A stretch of 29,568 nucleotides of DNA from a virus, in IMG/VR virus record IMGVR_UViG_3300024259_000115, positions 1-29,568 of that record. The stretch is one strand, 5' to 3'. The notes under the pieces are model-generated. The model searched no databases, had not been told where the DNA came from, and saw nothing but the letters and a program-made list of their open reading frames with translations. Position numbers and translations under genes: made by a program. Shown here piece by piece: positions 1 to 8,212 of the stretch. How positions within the stretch are numbered: the first letter of the stretch is position 1; each line of letters opens with the position of its first letter.

Positions 1-353
1 TGGTCAACACCATAAACACTATGGCGGTTTACTGTGCGGAAGTCACGCACCCGCGCACGTTTGGCATAGTTCTGCCAAGTCTTAGGCCACGCTCGATAAG
101 CGGCCAGCAACTGACGGTCAAGGATGTCACCGAATAAATTCGGGAAATCGCTGGTCGTCATCGCTTCACGAAGCGTGCTTTCACGGCGGGCGCCGCTCCG
201 CACATCTGCGATCAGGCGTGCAGCTTCGGCTAATTTATTCAAATAGGCGGCGTTCTTTTGACGGGAGCGCACACCAGCCCCTTCTTTACCAAACAGAGCC
301 TGCACACTGGCATTCTCAGCCTGGATACTTTCAAGCATTTCTAGCATTTTCAT
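1..353 (-). CDS. major capsid protein, N-terminal part (runs off left edge)
   Basis: The reading frame is open from an ATG at 353 to the window edge and gives 117 residues of a longer protein. The stretch LREAMTTSDFPNLFGDILDR followed by RQLLAAYRAWPKTWQNYAKR and VRDFRTVNRHSVYG resembles the N-terminal arm of HK97-fold major capsid proteins of actinophage-like and Mu gpT-like type. The ATG at 353 is preferred to the one at 359 because AGGAGG (362-367) lies 8 nt before the former but only 2 nt before the latter. It follows protease/scaffold and decoration genes, which is the usual place for the capsid gene. Family assignment is by pattern and position only; the C-terminal two thirds are not visible. 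Confidence 0.8.
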   Translation of the reverse strand, partial: MKMLEMLESIQAENASVQALFGKEGAGVRSRQKNAAYLNKLAEAARLIADVRSGARRESTLREAMTTSDFPNLFGDILDRQLLAAYRAWPKTWQNYAKRARVRDFRTVNRHSVYGVD

Positions 354-365
354 GGTCATAACCTC

Positions 366-1127
366 CTATGCCACTGGTACGCAGAGCACGTAGACAATTC
401 CTGCGCCTACGTCGTCCCCGCTGTCATCATCAACGGTGGTAACTCGCAGGGTGCCACCTGCGGCAATTTCGGTATTAGCATCATTCAACGTGCCAGCACG
501 TACCAGCACATTATCTGCACCAGACCAGGCAATCGCATCAGAGATGGCATTTGCGCCATTGAAGAGCTGGATCGTATCGCTGGCTTCACCAGCACCGCCG
601 GTATGTTGCGCCCAGGCGTCGATCACTTTCACCTTTGAGTTGACAACGATATCTTCGTTGGCAGCTGCGCCACCCGCTACTGCGATCTGATGCAGCACGG
701 GGATCCCGGCCACAGCATTATCGGCTGCCACTTTAGCAAGATCGCGCTCGGTCAGCGCACCAGCAAGTGCCTGTCCGGGATGCCAAACTTCGATGGTCGT
801 GGTTGCAGCATCTTCAACGACTTCGCGGGCATATCCGAAGAAATACCCGTTCTGGGCATCGTTATTCAGCCCGTCGATGGCGTCGTCATAATAGAGCTTA
901 TCGCCAACTGCAATTGCACCAGCTTCACCGGTGACAGGGATATCAGCAATAAAATCACCAAAATTGACGGTTGTTTCTGTGGCTGCGTTCCCGCCATCCC
1001 CTTCATCGACCAGCGCAATACCGGTCATATTATTCCAACGGACAGCATCTCCGCTGTTTGGGGCTGCGGGATCGGTCACTACAACCGACATCTCGAAGCC
1101 AGGATCATATAAAATATTCTGTGCCAT
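366..1127 (-). CDS. capsid decoration/cement protein, DUF2190-like N-terminus
   Basis: A 253-residue acidic protein with a clear AGGAGG five bases before its ATG. Residues 1-125 (MAQNILYDPGFEMSVVV..., then AVGDKLYYDD and GYAREVVED) match the pattern of DUF2190 capsid cement proteins, which bind the outside of mature heads: a repeated small beta-barrel with a 'GDxLYYD' turn and a 'G.A.E' strand. Residues 130-253 look like a second, glycine- and alanine-rich beta domain, so it may be a two-domain decoration protein. It lies between the protease/scaffold gene and the capsid gene and is probably translated in the same late transcript. Assignment to head stabilisation is inferred from family resemblance and position. 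Confidence 0.7.
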   Translation of the reverse strand: MAQNILYDPGFEMSVVVTDPAAPNSGDAVRWNNMTGIALVDEGDGGNAATETTVNFGDFIADIPVTGEAGAIAVGDKLYYDDAIDGLNNDAQNGYFFGYAREVVEDAATTTIEVWHPGQALAGALTERDLAKVAADNAVAGIPVLHQIAVAGGAAANEDIVVNSKVKVIDAWAQHTGGAGEASDTIQLFNGANAISDAIAWSGADNVLVRAGTLNDANTEIAAGGTLRVTTVDDDSGDDVGAGIVYVLCVPVA

Positions 1128-1136
1128 GTCAGCCTC

Positions 1137-2492
1137 CTATCGGCCTTTAGCCGCTTGCGCAGCTGATTCTTTATCCATTCCCATTGCGGAGAAGGATTCT
1201 TCCAGCGATGCTTCAGCTTCTGCGAGCTTGGTTTCATCGCCATCTTCTGTATTGCTTTCGCCCAAACCTTTGATCTCACCAGTGCCGAGTAAATTTTGCA
1301 AATACTCAGTTTCGGCCTGCACAGCTTCTTCGATTTGGGTTGCAAAAGCATCCTTATCAAGCTCGCCATCCTTAACGGGTGGGTTCTTCGCCAGGCTTTC
1401 AGCCAGACGTGTGCGGGTGATCTCGGGCAAGTCGGTCACTTTCGCAACTTCAACTTTTGCAATATCACCTGCTTCTCGTAAAACAGACACTTCACGCAAA
1501 CGCGCAAGCTCTGTTTCATTACCTTTCGCTTCATCCAATTGAGTCTGGAGTGCGGCGTTGGCATCCTGCAATTTTTGCAGTTCGTCCATATCAACCTCCT
1601 CAGGTTCATGTGATTCCGAAGTCTCCAGACTTCGGGGCTTCTTATCAGCACCAGGTCGTGCTGCTTCAAATAAATTAAGGATTTGCCCGCCAGCCCCCGG
1701 CATCGTCACAAAATCGACCGTAGTGCGGGCGTTCTTCATCAGGTTCGTGACGATGGGGCCTGTGCGTCCATCTGCTTCACCCTCTACCACGCGCCCGGGC
1801 GTGCGGATGCTCAAACCGATATCGCCAGCCATATCATCAACAGCTTCACGATATGGCTTATAAACTTGCGCTTCCGCATAAAGACCAGCGCCTTCTTTGC
1901 CATTTTCATTCCATGCCGCATCTGTAATTAACTTTGCGGCCAGATCATTTAGATCACCTTCTGGGCGTTCGGCTTCTTCCTGGTCGGTCTGGTGGTTCCA
2001 ATACATCTTTGTGCCAGCGGGGAAGACTGTGGGGCCATCTCGCTCTAAAACTTCAGGCGGGTAATAGCCACTTGATCCCCAGCCCGGCTCAATGATCTTG
2101 ACCGGCGCAGTACCATCAGGGCGCACAGACTTTTCTTGCAGCGGGATAAACATCGCATTCGCACCAGATTCGACCAGCTCAATAGCCCCCTCCTGAGCCA
2201 CCACAGCACCCTGCTCACCCTCAGGCTTTACCCACGGCTTACGCTGATACAAATGCGGCGCATCCGCTTCCACTTTTGCACGGAAAGCATTCAACGCATC
2301 GCCGATGGCCGAAGAGAGAATGATCCGCTCGGGGCGGGTGATATAACCATCACCAAAGCGATAATCAGCAACCTCGGTAAAACGCAAATGAATGCGGCTC
2401 TCCATCCAATCACCCACGTTGGCTGCTTCATTCAACGCAACCAGATCGGCTTCGGTCAGTACGGTGTTTTTCTTTCTAAAGGGATTTTTCAT
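1137..2492 (-). CDS. capsid maturation protease fused to scaffold domain
   Basis: A 451-residue protein. Residues 1-280 form a head maturation protease-like domain: the conserved His is H167 in MYWNHQTDQEEAERPEGDL and the candidate nucleophile is S228 in DIGLSIRTPGR, followed by GPIVTNLMKNARTTVDFVTMPGAGG. This His/Ser pattern is known in herpes-fold phage proteases. Residues 300-350 (MDELQKLQDANAALQTQLDE...) form a coiled coil, and the acidic, Ala/Glu-rich tail to 451 is typical of a scaffold. The protein therefore probably organises the procapsid and then degrades itself. The start has AGGAG six bases upstream and overlaps the stop of the minor head gene by ATGA, indicating translational coupling. 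Confidence 0.8.
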   Translation of the reverse strand: MKNPFRKKNTVLTEADLVALNEAANVGDWMESRIHLRFTEVADYRFGDGYITRPERIILSSAIGDALNAFRAKVEADAPHLYQRKPWVKPEGEQGAVVAQEGAIELVESGANAMFIPLQEKSVRPDGTAPVKIIEPGWGSSGYYPPEVLERDGPTVFPAGTKMYWNHQTDQEEAERPEGDLNDLAAKLITDAAWNENGKEGAGLYAEAQVYKPYREAVDDMAGDIGLSIRTPGRVVEGEADGRTGPIVTNLMKNARTTVDFVTMPGAGGQILNLFEAARPGADKKPRSLETSESHEPEEVDMDELQKLQDANAALQTQLDEAKGNETELARLREVSVLREAGDIAKVEVAKVTDLPEITRTRLAESLAKNPPVKDGELDKDAFATQIEEAVQAETEYLQNLLGTGEIKGLGESNTEDGDETKLAEAEASLEESFSAMGMDKESAAQAAKGR

Positions 2493-3328
2493 TTCTTTCT
2501 CCTCGTCAACATGTCACATCTACAACCGGGGAAGCGCAAAGGGCGCTGATGCCCGGATGGGAATTCTTGATTTAGCCCGATATAACCTTTTGCTTCATTC
2601 TCTAAACAACCCTCAGAGACTTTGCCGTCTCCGACCGTTGACCACGCTTTTTCCATCGTGATCCCGGCATCCTGCAAGTCTTGCGCCACCATCAGGTTCG
2701 CTTCACTGTAGGCTTCGCCGGTCTCCGTGACCGCGATCAGGTGCGCACGGCTCTCGATATGTGCCTGTGGTTGGCCGATAGCAAACTGTTCATAACGCTC
2801 GATGATTGCCGCTGCCGTTCGCTTCGATGACCAGCCTTCATCTAAAGATTGCTGAAGAAGCGTGGATAAATATTTCTGTGTCGTGCTATCTATCTTTGCT
2901 ACGCGCTGTACACCGTAATCTTTCAGATAGGCCAATGCACGCGGATTCTTTAGATCGAAGGAGATCCCCAGCCCAAGCTCGGCAATGGCCTGATTTGCAC
3001 CGATCACCAAACTTTGTTCGGCCGCTTTCTGGATCGGGCCTACAAAGAAGGGTGCAGTCTTGACCGTGATCTCGTAAAAGCGCAGCATCCAGTCTGGATC
3101 ACCGGCTTTTACTTTCTTACTCACTGGCTTGCCCTGCAGGCGAAAAGCCTTTCGCATCGCCGTCTGCAAACGCACCGCCACCTTATCCACTTCGGCACGT
3201 TCATTTGCTTCACGCAATGCTTCAAATAAACTCAATACTTCTTCCCCTAAATCGACGCTTTTCGATTTGGGGGAAGTGCCCGAAGGGCGATGGGGGCGGG
3301 GGCTGGAAGCAGAAAAGCTATTTAGCAT
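2489..3328 (-). CDS. SPP1 gp7 / Mu F-like minor head protein
   Basis: A 279-residue protein taken from the ATG at 3328. This start has GGAG seven bases upstream and overlaps the portal stop by 11 nt; a longer open frame upstream would duplicate portal coding sequence. The C-terminal domain has the phage head-morphogenesis signature: HLIAVTETGEAYSEANLMVA, MEKAWSTVGDGKVSEGC, FPSGHQRPLRFPGCRC. In the family a CxxC and a CRC pair bind zinc; here the first Cys is replaced (SEGC), leaving three cysteines. Residues 10-24 come from an inserted palindromic repeat (PSGTSPKSKSVDLGEE). It lies directly after the portal gene as usual for this protein, which attaches to the portal inside the procapsid. A shorter homologue is encoded at 25998-26444. 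Confidence 0.85.
   Translation of the reverse strand: MLNSFSASSPRPHRPSGTSPKSKSVDLGEEVLSLFEALREANERAEVDKVAVRLQTAMRKAFRLQGKPVSKKVKAGDPDWMLRFYEITVKTAPFFVGPIQKAAEQSLVIGANQAIAELGLGISFDLKNPRALAYLKDYGVQRVAKIDSTTQKYLSTLLQQSLDEGWSSKRTAAAIIERYEQFAIGQPQAHIESRAHLIAVTETGEAYSEANLMVAQDLQDAGITMEKAWSTVGDGKVSEGCLENEAKGYIGLNQEFPSGHQRPLRFPGCRCDMLTRRKK
3243..3304. repeat. in-frame palindromic repeat, copy 1
   Basis: CCCCTAAATCGACGCTTTTC followed by GATTTGGGGG forms a hairpin, followed by a second small hairpin and GGGGGCGGGGGCTGG. It encodes residues near the N-terminus of the minor head protein (PSGTSPKSKSVDLGEE). Confidence 0.7.
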
Positions 3329-4919
3329 CAAACTTCTCCACCAACTTCTCCACAATCGCCTTAATCGCTTCCTCCGCTGGCATCGGCTCACGACTGGCCG
3401 CATCTTCATCGCCTTCATTCGGGTAAAGATCGGCCATGATTTCGTCCACATCATCCTGGGCTAAAGCTGTTAATAAAAGACGCTCCACAATTGGGGCACT
3501 GAAAGCGGCTATTTGCTGGCCGTTCAGGGTGGCGGCAGTCACGATTGCCTGTACAGCTTCTTTGACGTCTTTCACCAATACAGGCGGGAACTCGATTTCA
3601 AGCACCGGTTTGATGCCTTTTTTCCACTCAATTGAATGCTCAATTTGTCCGTTCACTTCTTCTGATGTGACGGTGCCAAAATCTTTCAGCGCACCGCCTG
3701 TGCTTTTGGTCGCGTTCAGGACGACGTAATTCAAGATATTGCGGAAGACTTCTGTCCACATTTCCTGTCGATTACGCATCTTGAGTTCGGTCGGGCGGTC
3801 GAGCGTTTTGCCTGTGGCCAGTGTGCCAACGCTCACATCGCCATAAAAGGTTTCGGGCAATCCGAATGTGGCAGCAACCATGAGCAGGAAACGGCGGCCA
3901 TCTTCGGGCGAGATCGATGCGCCGCGTAGCTGCATCGGTTTCAGATCCATGCCCTCGGCACCGATAAAGGTTGAACCAGCCACCGGCGATGGATTCGTCT
4001 CTCCAGCCGTACCACTATTGCCCAAGGTACTATTCAATTTGGATTTAGCGCTCGATACGCCGCGCTTGCCGCCTTGCGTTTTCATCTGAAAAGCAAAACG
4101 GCTGTAGGAGCGCATCAGGCTGGCTACATCTTCCAAAAAGTTTTTATAGGCACGTGCCCAATCGATGGCGGTATAGACCGAGCCGATCCCAAATTTCCAA
4201 TCGCTAAAGCCACCATCCCTGATGTGGTAAACGGGCTGATCCCATTTGATGGTGATATTGCCAAATTTGGACGGCTTGCTTATCGGGTTATATTGCCAAT
4301 CTGGGTAATAGGCTTTATGCCTGGTGGTATTCATCCGCCCGGTGCTGGGGTTCAGCTTGCGCGTTGTCCATTGGCGCAGGTAATACCAATTTGTTTTCGC
4401 ATCTTCAGGATCAGAGATGATCTTCTCGATCTCATCCGCTTGCAGGCTGCGCACCCGCACGCGCCCGTCTGTGGGGCGCACGAAAAAGACAAAGAAGATA
4501 TTCCCCGCTGTTTGCAGGTCTACTTCCTTATACATGCGGGCCTGGTGGCCGGTAAGCTCAGCCTGATTTTTTGGGTCTTTCCAGAAATCCTGAATAACCT
4601 GGTTGAAGGCAGGCGGCTTTGCGCGTACCGTGACACCCTGCGCCCAAACATAAAGGGCCTGCACCGAAACAGAGCGCTGGATAAGCGGGTTCTTCAGATA
4701 CATCAGCCGGGAAAGCTCAGCAATTTGCCGCAAACCTTCACGGCTAAATTCCATATCGCCTTCTGTCGTCATCTTCATCCAGTTGGCATCTTCAAGGGCC
4801 AGCTCTAAAGCGGCCAAACGCTCATGCAGGATTTCGTTATTATCGGCTTCCTGCTGGGCAATCTCTATCGCCGTTTCTGTCGCTTTGCGCAACTCTTGTA
4901 GATTTTCGTGTGCAAGCAT
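3318..4919 (-). CDS. phage portal protein
   Basis: A 533-residue protein between the terminase and the minor head gene, the classic portal position. The body shows portal features: an N-terminal coiled coil (EIAQQEADNNEILHERLAAL), then LMYLKNPLIQRSVSVQALYVWAQG, the beta-rich wing with DEIEKIISDPEDAKTNWYYL, KPMQLRGASISPEDGRRFLL, and AATFGLPETFYGDVSVGTLATGK, where SPP1/HK97-type portals carry a similar loop before the stem helices. The C-terminus is acidic (LYPNEGDEDAASRE). AGGAAG six bases before the ATG supports the start. It forms the dodecameric ring through which DNA enters and leaves the head. Confidence 0.88.
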   Translation of the reverse strand: MLAHENLQELRKATETAIEIAQQEADNNEILHERLAALELALEDANWMKMTTEGDMEFSREGLRQIAELSRLMYLKNPLIQRSVSVQALYVWAQGVTVRAKPPAFNQVIQDFWKDPKNQAELTGHQARMYKEVDLQTAGNIFFVFFVRPTDGRVRVRSLQADEIEKIISDPEDAKTNWYYLRQWTTRKLNPSTGRMNTTRHKAYYPDWQYNPISKPSKFGNITIKWDQPVYHIRDGGFSDWKFGIGSVYTAIDWARAYKNFLEDVASLMRSYSRFAFQMKTQGGKRGVSSAKSKLNSTLGNSGTAGETNPSPVAGSTFIGAEGMDLKPMQLRGASISPEDGRRFLLMVAATFGLPETFYGDVSVGTLATGKTLDRPTELKMRNRQEMWTEVFRNILNYVVLNATKSTGGALKDFGTVTSEEVNGQIEHSIEWKKGIKPVLEIEFPPVLVKDVKEAVQAIVTAATLNGQQIAAFSAPIVERLLLTALAQDDVDEIMADLYPNEGDEDAASREPMPAEEAIKAIVEKLVEKFDAK

Positions 4920-4929
4920 CTAATACTTC

Positions 4930-5202
4930 CTAGTCCAAAAAGTGATAGGTGTTCGGCTCGTGAGATTCGTCATAGTCAATACCCGTCTTCCAGATCACAG
5001 GTGGAAGACCGTCGCTATCTCCGAATCCTTTATTTCCATTGCTGTTGGTGAAAACCTGCATATTGCAAACGCCTTCATCGACAATCTCGCCTGTATCATC
5101 TTCAAAAACACGCACGATGATCGCGGGGCGAACTTCTCCGCTGCCCAAAACAAAGCCAACAATCCTGCCTACACTTGGTTTCCGATTCTTTTTTGCACTC
5201 AT
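4930..5202 (-). CDS. small SH3-like phage protein between terminase and portal
   Basis: A 90-residue protein with AGGAG seven bases before its ATG. The pattern VGRIVGFVLGSGEVRPAIIV, then CNMQVFTNSNG and NTYHFLD at the C-terminus resembles a family of small beta-barrel (SH3-like) phage proteins with 'HRPAIV', 'NLQVF' and a terminal 'TWHWP' that are common in siphophage head modules. The role is unknown. Its position between large terminase and portal suggests a late structural or assembly role, but nothing in the sequence proves that. Confidence 0.7.
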   Translation of the reverse strand: MSAKKNRKPSVGRIVGFVLGSGEVRPAIIVRVFEDDTGEIVDEGVCNMQVFTNSNGNKGFGDSDGLPPVIWKTGIDYDESHEPNTYHFLD

Positions 5203-5213
5203 TTCTCTGCTCC

Positions 5214-6779
5214 TTAATAAGCACTAATGCTTACCCGTTCTTCATAGACCACAACTTCGCCTTCGCGTTCAATATTCGGGAACTCGGCCACCAACTGCAC
5301 CCCGCCGCTGACGCTATCGATCTCATCATCGTGCCTGGCATTCGGCCCAAAAGCCGCTGCGGTACGGATGAAGCTCAAATTCCAGGGCGCACGCACCAAA
5401 AAGACTTTGCCCTGCTTGGCACGCAATCGCCACGGCTGCGCTCTGCTAACCTTGTCACCTGCTGGGTAAATGCCCATAATCGGGATCATTGCCAACTCAG
5501 GCGCGGCCAGAAAATCACGTAAAACCAAATGCTGGAAAGCGACGTCTTCCACTGCCCAGATCGTGCCGATCTCATCTTCAGAGAGCATCAAGGTTTTACA
5601 AGCGGGGAAAAACTCTTCCAAATCGCGGATCTTCAACATATCCCGAATATAGAGATTGCCATCGTCATCAAAAGCAACTGCACCCGTGGCATTGAAATCA
5701 CTGGTCTTGCTTTTGCCTAAAGCCAAATCTATAAATCGGAACCATTGCAAACCACCTGGTGCTTTATCCACGATCTTGAAATCGCCATCATCAAAGAAGT
5801 TGCCCACGGCCAAACGGGGCATCTGCAAAAACTGAGCAACATAATCAAAGTCACCCATATTGACAGAAATCTTTCGCAACGCTTCAGCTTCGTGTTGTTC
5901 TTTCCAGAGTGCTTCACCTGGTTTACGACCAAGCTGGTCGCCACCCATTGGTACATAAACGCCACGCAAGAGATTCTCGCGAAAAACTTCTTCCGTTTTT
6001 GGATACTGTTTCTGATCCAGTGCGATGGCGGGCATAAAGACTACATCCCACTGATCGGCATCAGGGTCAGAAACCATCTTTGTCAGGAGCTTGCCTGCCA
6101 GGTCTTCCACATCCCAGCGGGTCATAATCACGATCACTGCACCACCCTTTTCAATACGCGTATAAGCTGTGGATTGGTACCAGTTGAAATCATCGTCACG
6201 GTTTTTCTGGCTCGAAACTTCTTTGCGCCCTTTCACGGGATCATCAACAATAAAGAGATTCGCACCAAAACCGGTGATACCACCGCCCACACCAGCTGCT
6301 TGCATCCCGCCCATATGACCATCAATTTCCCATTTCGCTGCCGCTTTACTATCACGATCCAAAACCACAGGCTCATCCGAAGAAGACAAGGCCCCAAAAA
6401 CAGCATCGTATCTTTCTGATTTCACAAGATCACGCGCACCCTTCGAGTGGCCGGTTGCCAAATCTGCACCGTAAGAAGTCAGAATAATTTGCAGATCAGG
6501 GTTTTTCCCCAGCAACCAGGCAGGGAATTTGCGCGAAGCGGTTTGGCTTTTCCAATAACGCGGGGGCATAAAGATCATCAAACGCGGGATCCCACGCTCG
6601 CCACCGCTCAAAACATATTCAGCCACCTGCTGCAATTTCTTGCTCAGGTACTTCATATGCGGTGCTTCGGTCGGATGCTTTGGATCAACATATTTGCAGA
6701 AATCAAGAAAATAGCGTTCAGCACGAAGCTGAGCGCGTAAATCCTTCTTGACGGCTGCCTTTACGTCGTCTTTACTCAT
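5214..6779 (-). CDS. terL: terminase large subunit
   Basis: A 521-residue DNA-packaging motor. The ATPase domain has a Walker A-like MPPRYWKSQTAS at 71-82, Walker B LFIVDDP at 176-181 and the coupling motif IMTRWDVEDLAG at 218-229. The RNase H-like nuclease domain has D351 (FRFIDLALG), E411/D412 (WAVEDVAF) and the HDDEID cluster at 483-488. The usual glycine before Lys in Walker A is a tryptophan (W76), which is noteworthy. The gene overlaps the small subunit by four bases and precedes the portal gene, as expected. It acts on concatemeric DNA at the portal vertex; headful versus cohesive-end packaging cannot be told here. Confidence 0.95.
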   Translation of the reverse strand: MSKDDVKAAVKKDLRAQLRAERYFLDFCKYVDPKHPTEAPHMKYLSKKLQQVAEYVLSGGERGIPRLMIFMPPRYWKSQTASRKFPAWLLGKNPDLQIILTSYGADLATGHSKGARDLVKSERYDAVFGALSSSDEPVVLDRDSKAAAKWEIDGHMGGMQAAGVGGGITGFGANLFIVDDPVKGRKEVSSQKNRDDDFNWYQSTAYTRIEKGGAVIVIMTRWDVEDLAGKLLTKMVSDPDADQWDVVFMPAIALDQKQYPKTEEVFRENLLRGVYVPMGGDQLGRKPGEALWKEQHEAEALRKISVNMGDFDYVAQFLQMPRLAVGNFFDDGDFKIVDKAPGGLQWFRFIDLALGKSKTSDFNATGAVAFDDDGNLYIRDMLKIRDLEEFFPACKTLMLSEDEIGTIWAVEDVAFQHLVLRDFLAAPELAMIPIMGIYPAGDKVSRAQPWRLRAKQGKVFLVRAPWNLSFIRTAAAFGPNARHDDEIDSVSGGVQLVAEFPNIEREGEVVVYEERVSISAY

Positions 6780-7522
6780 TCAACATCCTCTTCATCCGTA
6801 GGGGAAAGGTCAGCGCTTTCCTGACCCGCTTGACCATCATCCAGCAAATCTTCATCTTCCTGCGCAAACTCTTCTTCCATCTCGGCAAAGAACTCTTCTG
6901 CATCTTCACCCAGTAATTCGATCTTTTTATCGGTCGGCATTTTGCGCAATTGGTCGAGCAATTGGCGACCCTTGCCAACCAGACCGCCTTCGTCGACCGT
7001 GATCTTCTGGTTGCGATTGATAATGCCTACAGCTTCCCAGAGCAAACGCCGCTCGGCAGTGGCTTTATAATCTGGCATCGATGCAACCAAACCGCTGGCT
7101 TCCATTGACCCGGGGATGTAATCCAATAAAACAGCGGTTTGCATACTAGCAATCATCTGGTCAATATAGGGGTACTTTCTGCGCCACTCGATAATGCGAC
7201 GCGAGCTGGTCAGCCCAAGCACTTCAACTGCAAAATCGTGCTGTGTTTTCGGGTAGCGATTATGCTTCGGTACGCAAGACCAGGCGATGAAAGCACCAAT
7301 TCTCCAGGGGATATTCGAGATCATCAGCTCGTTGAACTTCTCAGTCCAATCAGGTGCATCGTCGCTTTTGATAACTTTCTCTAAAGCCATATACGCAGCC
7401 AACTTACGCTCGCCGATTTCAGCGGGAGTAAGATTTATCTGACCAGCTTCCTCGGCATCTTTCACCAAGTCTGCAAAGCCATCCAATTGCATTTGCGTAA
7501 CGAGCTTTACTTTTGCCATCAT
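6776..7522 (-). CDS. terS: probable terminase small subunit
   Basis: A 248-residue protein immediately upstream of the large terminase, overlapping it by ATGA. Residues 75-120 (RIGAFIAWSCVPKHNRYPKTQ, HDFAVEVLGLTSSRRIIEWR) look like a helix-turn-helix DNA-recognition segment of the type seen in phBC6A51-like small terminases. The C-terminal 60 residues are strongly acidic (AEEFFAEMEEEFAQEDEDLL), a plausible partner-binding tail. Two adjacent ATG codons (7522 and 7519) can serve as start; only a weak GGATGAG lies upstream, and expression is probably coupled to the 33-codon gene that ends there. The function is inferred from position and architecture. Confidence 0.72.
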   Translation of the reverse strand: MMAKVKLVTQMQLDGFADLVKDAEEAGQINLTPAEIGERKLAAYMALEKVIKSDDAPDWTEKFNELMISNIPWRIGAFIAWSCVPKHNRYPKTQHDFAVEVLGLTSSRRIIEWRRKYPYIDQMIASMQTAVLLDYIPGSMEASGLVASMPDYKATAERRLLWEAVGIINRNQKITVDEGGLVGKGRQLLDQLRKMPTDKKIELLGEDAEEFFAEMEEEFAQEDEDLLDDGQAGQESADLSPTDEEDVE

Positions 7523-7620
7523 CTCATCTCATCCAACATCTTTTTTCTTTTCGCCATCCATACTTTTTGCTCAGCAATAAAGGCTTGGGTTTCTGCGATA
7601 AAAATAGAAACGACGTTCAT
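7519..7620 (-). CDS. small 33-residue coupled ORF before terminase
   Basis: A 33-codon frame encoding MNVVSIFIAETQAFIAEQKV followed by WMAKRKKMLDEMR. It starts 5 nt after the stop of the holin-like gene, with AAGG about 12 nt upstream inside that gene, and its TGA overlaps the tandem start codons of the small terminase gene. The peptide is amphipathic with a basic C-terminal half. It fills the gap in an otherwise tightly overlapping operon, which is the main argument that it is translated. Function unknown; it may only relay ribosomes. Confidence 0.45.
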   Translation of the reverse strand: MNVVSIFIAETQAFIAEQKVWMAKRKKMLDEMR

Positions 7621-7625
7621 AATTG

Positions 7626-7874
7626 CTACTGCCTTGGCCCAAAGATGAAGCCAATAATGCCTGCTGCCAACACACCCAAAGAATTTAGTGTTGACCAGTT
7701 ATTGATCCGAGATTCAAGATCATCTATATTGGTCTTTACAGCATTGATCTGTGTACCCTGCACCGCCACCTTGACGTGTAAACTGCGCAAAGTGCGTACT
7801 TCTGTTGTTAATGTCAAAATCTGTTCACTAAGAACAGCTAAGGTCACTTCACTACTTTGATTTGCTTCACCCAT
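7626..7874 (-). CDS. holin-like / XhlA-like protein with coiled coil and C-terminal membrane segment
   Basis: An 82-residue protein. I take the ATG at 7874 because TTGGAG lies six bases upstream; the in-frame TTG at 7886 is part of that Shine-Dalgarno sequence. Residues 5-60 form an amphipathic coiled coil (VLSEQILTLTTEVRTLRSLH...DDLESRINNW) and residues 63-78 (LNSLGVLAAGIIGFIFG) one membrane helix. This layout is shared with XhlA/haemolysin-type phage lysis accessories and with some phage membrane anchors. It sits next to a second holin-like gene, so a lysis cassette is plausible. No endolysin gene is visible nearby. A long inverted repeat ends just before its ribosome-binding site. Confidence 0.6.
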   Translation of the reverse strand: MGEANQSSEVTLAVLSEQILTLTTEVRTLRSLHVKVAVQGTQINAVKTNIDDLESRINNWSTLNSLGVLAAGIIGFIFGPRQ

Positions 7875-7890
7875 TGCTGGCTCCAAGGTT

Positions 7891-7959
7891 GGGGCGGCGG
7901 TCAGTCTCTTCGGGAAGGATTTAGACTTACCAAATGGCTCACGTTAGAACCACCGCCCC
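7891..7959 (-). promoter_or_regulatory. inverted repeat abutting the RBS of the 82-residue holin-like gene
   Basis: On the minus strand GGGGCGGTGGT (7959-7949) can pair with ACCGCCGCCCC (7901-7891), 11 bp with one G-U pair and a 47-nt loop. Inside the loop AGTCT and AGACT can form a smaller hairpin. The 3' arm ends 5 nt before TTGGAG, the Shine-Dalgarno sequence. It fills the 110-bp space between two holin-like genes and could time translation of the downstream one. No T-run follows, so it is not an obvious terminator. Confidence 0.55.
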
Positions 7960-7982
7960 ATACTATGATGAGCTTATTAGGA

Positions 7983-8195
7983 CTAAAGTCCCTTGAGTTC
8001 AGCACGGCTCTTGATGTATTCAAGAAGCGGGGCAACAGCCACCCATAAACCAACAATCGCTTTGATGGCGGTTTCAATTGCGCCATTCAAAGAATCAACC
8101 TGCTCAGCAGTCACAACGCCAAATAGAACGGCAATGCCAAGCAACTGAGCGAAAACGGTCAGCCAAAATTCGGTGGTTTTATATCCTGCTTTCAT
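7983..8195 (-). CDS. putative holin, two membrane segments
   Basis: A 70-residue protein starting at 8195, where AGGAG lies six bases upstream. It has MKAGYKTTEFWLTVFAQLLG with a first membrane helix at about 9-30 and a second at about 46-62 (AIVGLWVAVAPLLEYI), ending in a charged KSRAELKGL tail. Small phage proteins with 'YKTTEFWLT' and two helices are common and are usually annotated as holins or lysis-linked membrane proteins. Its leader contains a strong terminator-like hairpin and a conserved small hairpin (8213-8291), which suggests tightly controlled expression. The holin role is inferred, not shown. Confidence 0.65.
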   Translation of the reverse strand: MKAGYKTTEFWLTVFAQLLGIAVLFGVVTAEQVDSLNGAIETAIKAIVGLWVAVAPLLEYIKSRAELKGL

Positions 8196-8212
8196 AACTT
8201 TCTCCTCATAAC

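Noticed and set aside
3329-3454. 42-residue N-terminal extension of the minor head gene
   Set aside because: It duplicates portal coding sequence in another frame and is Trp/Arg-rich noise; the 3328 start has an SD.
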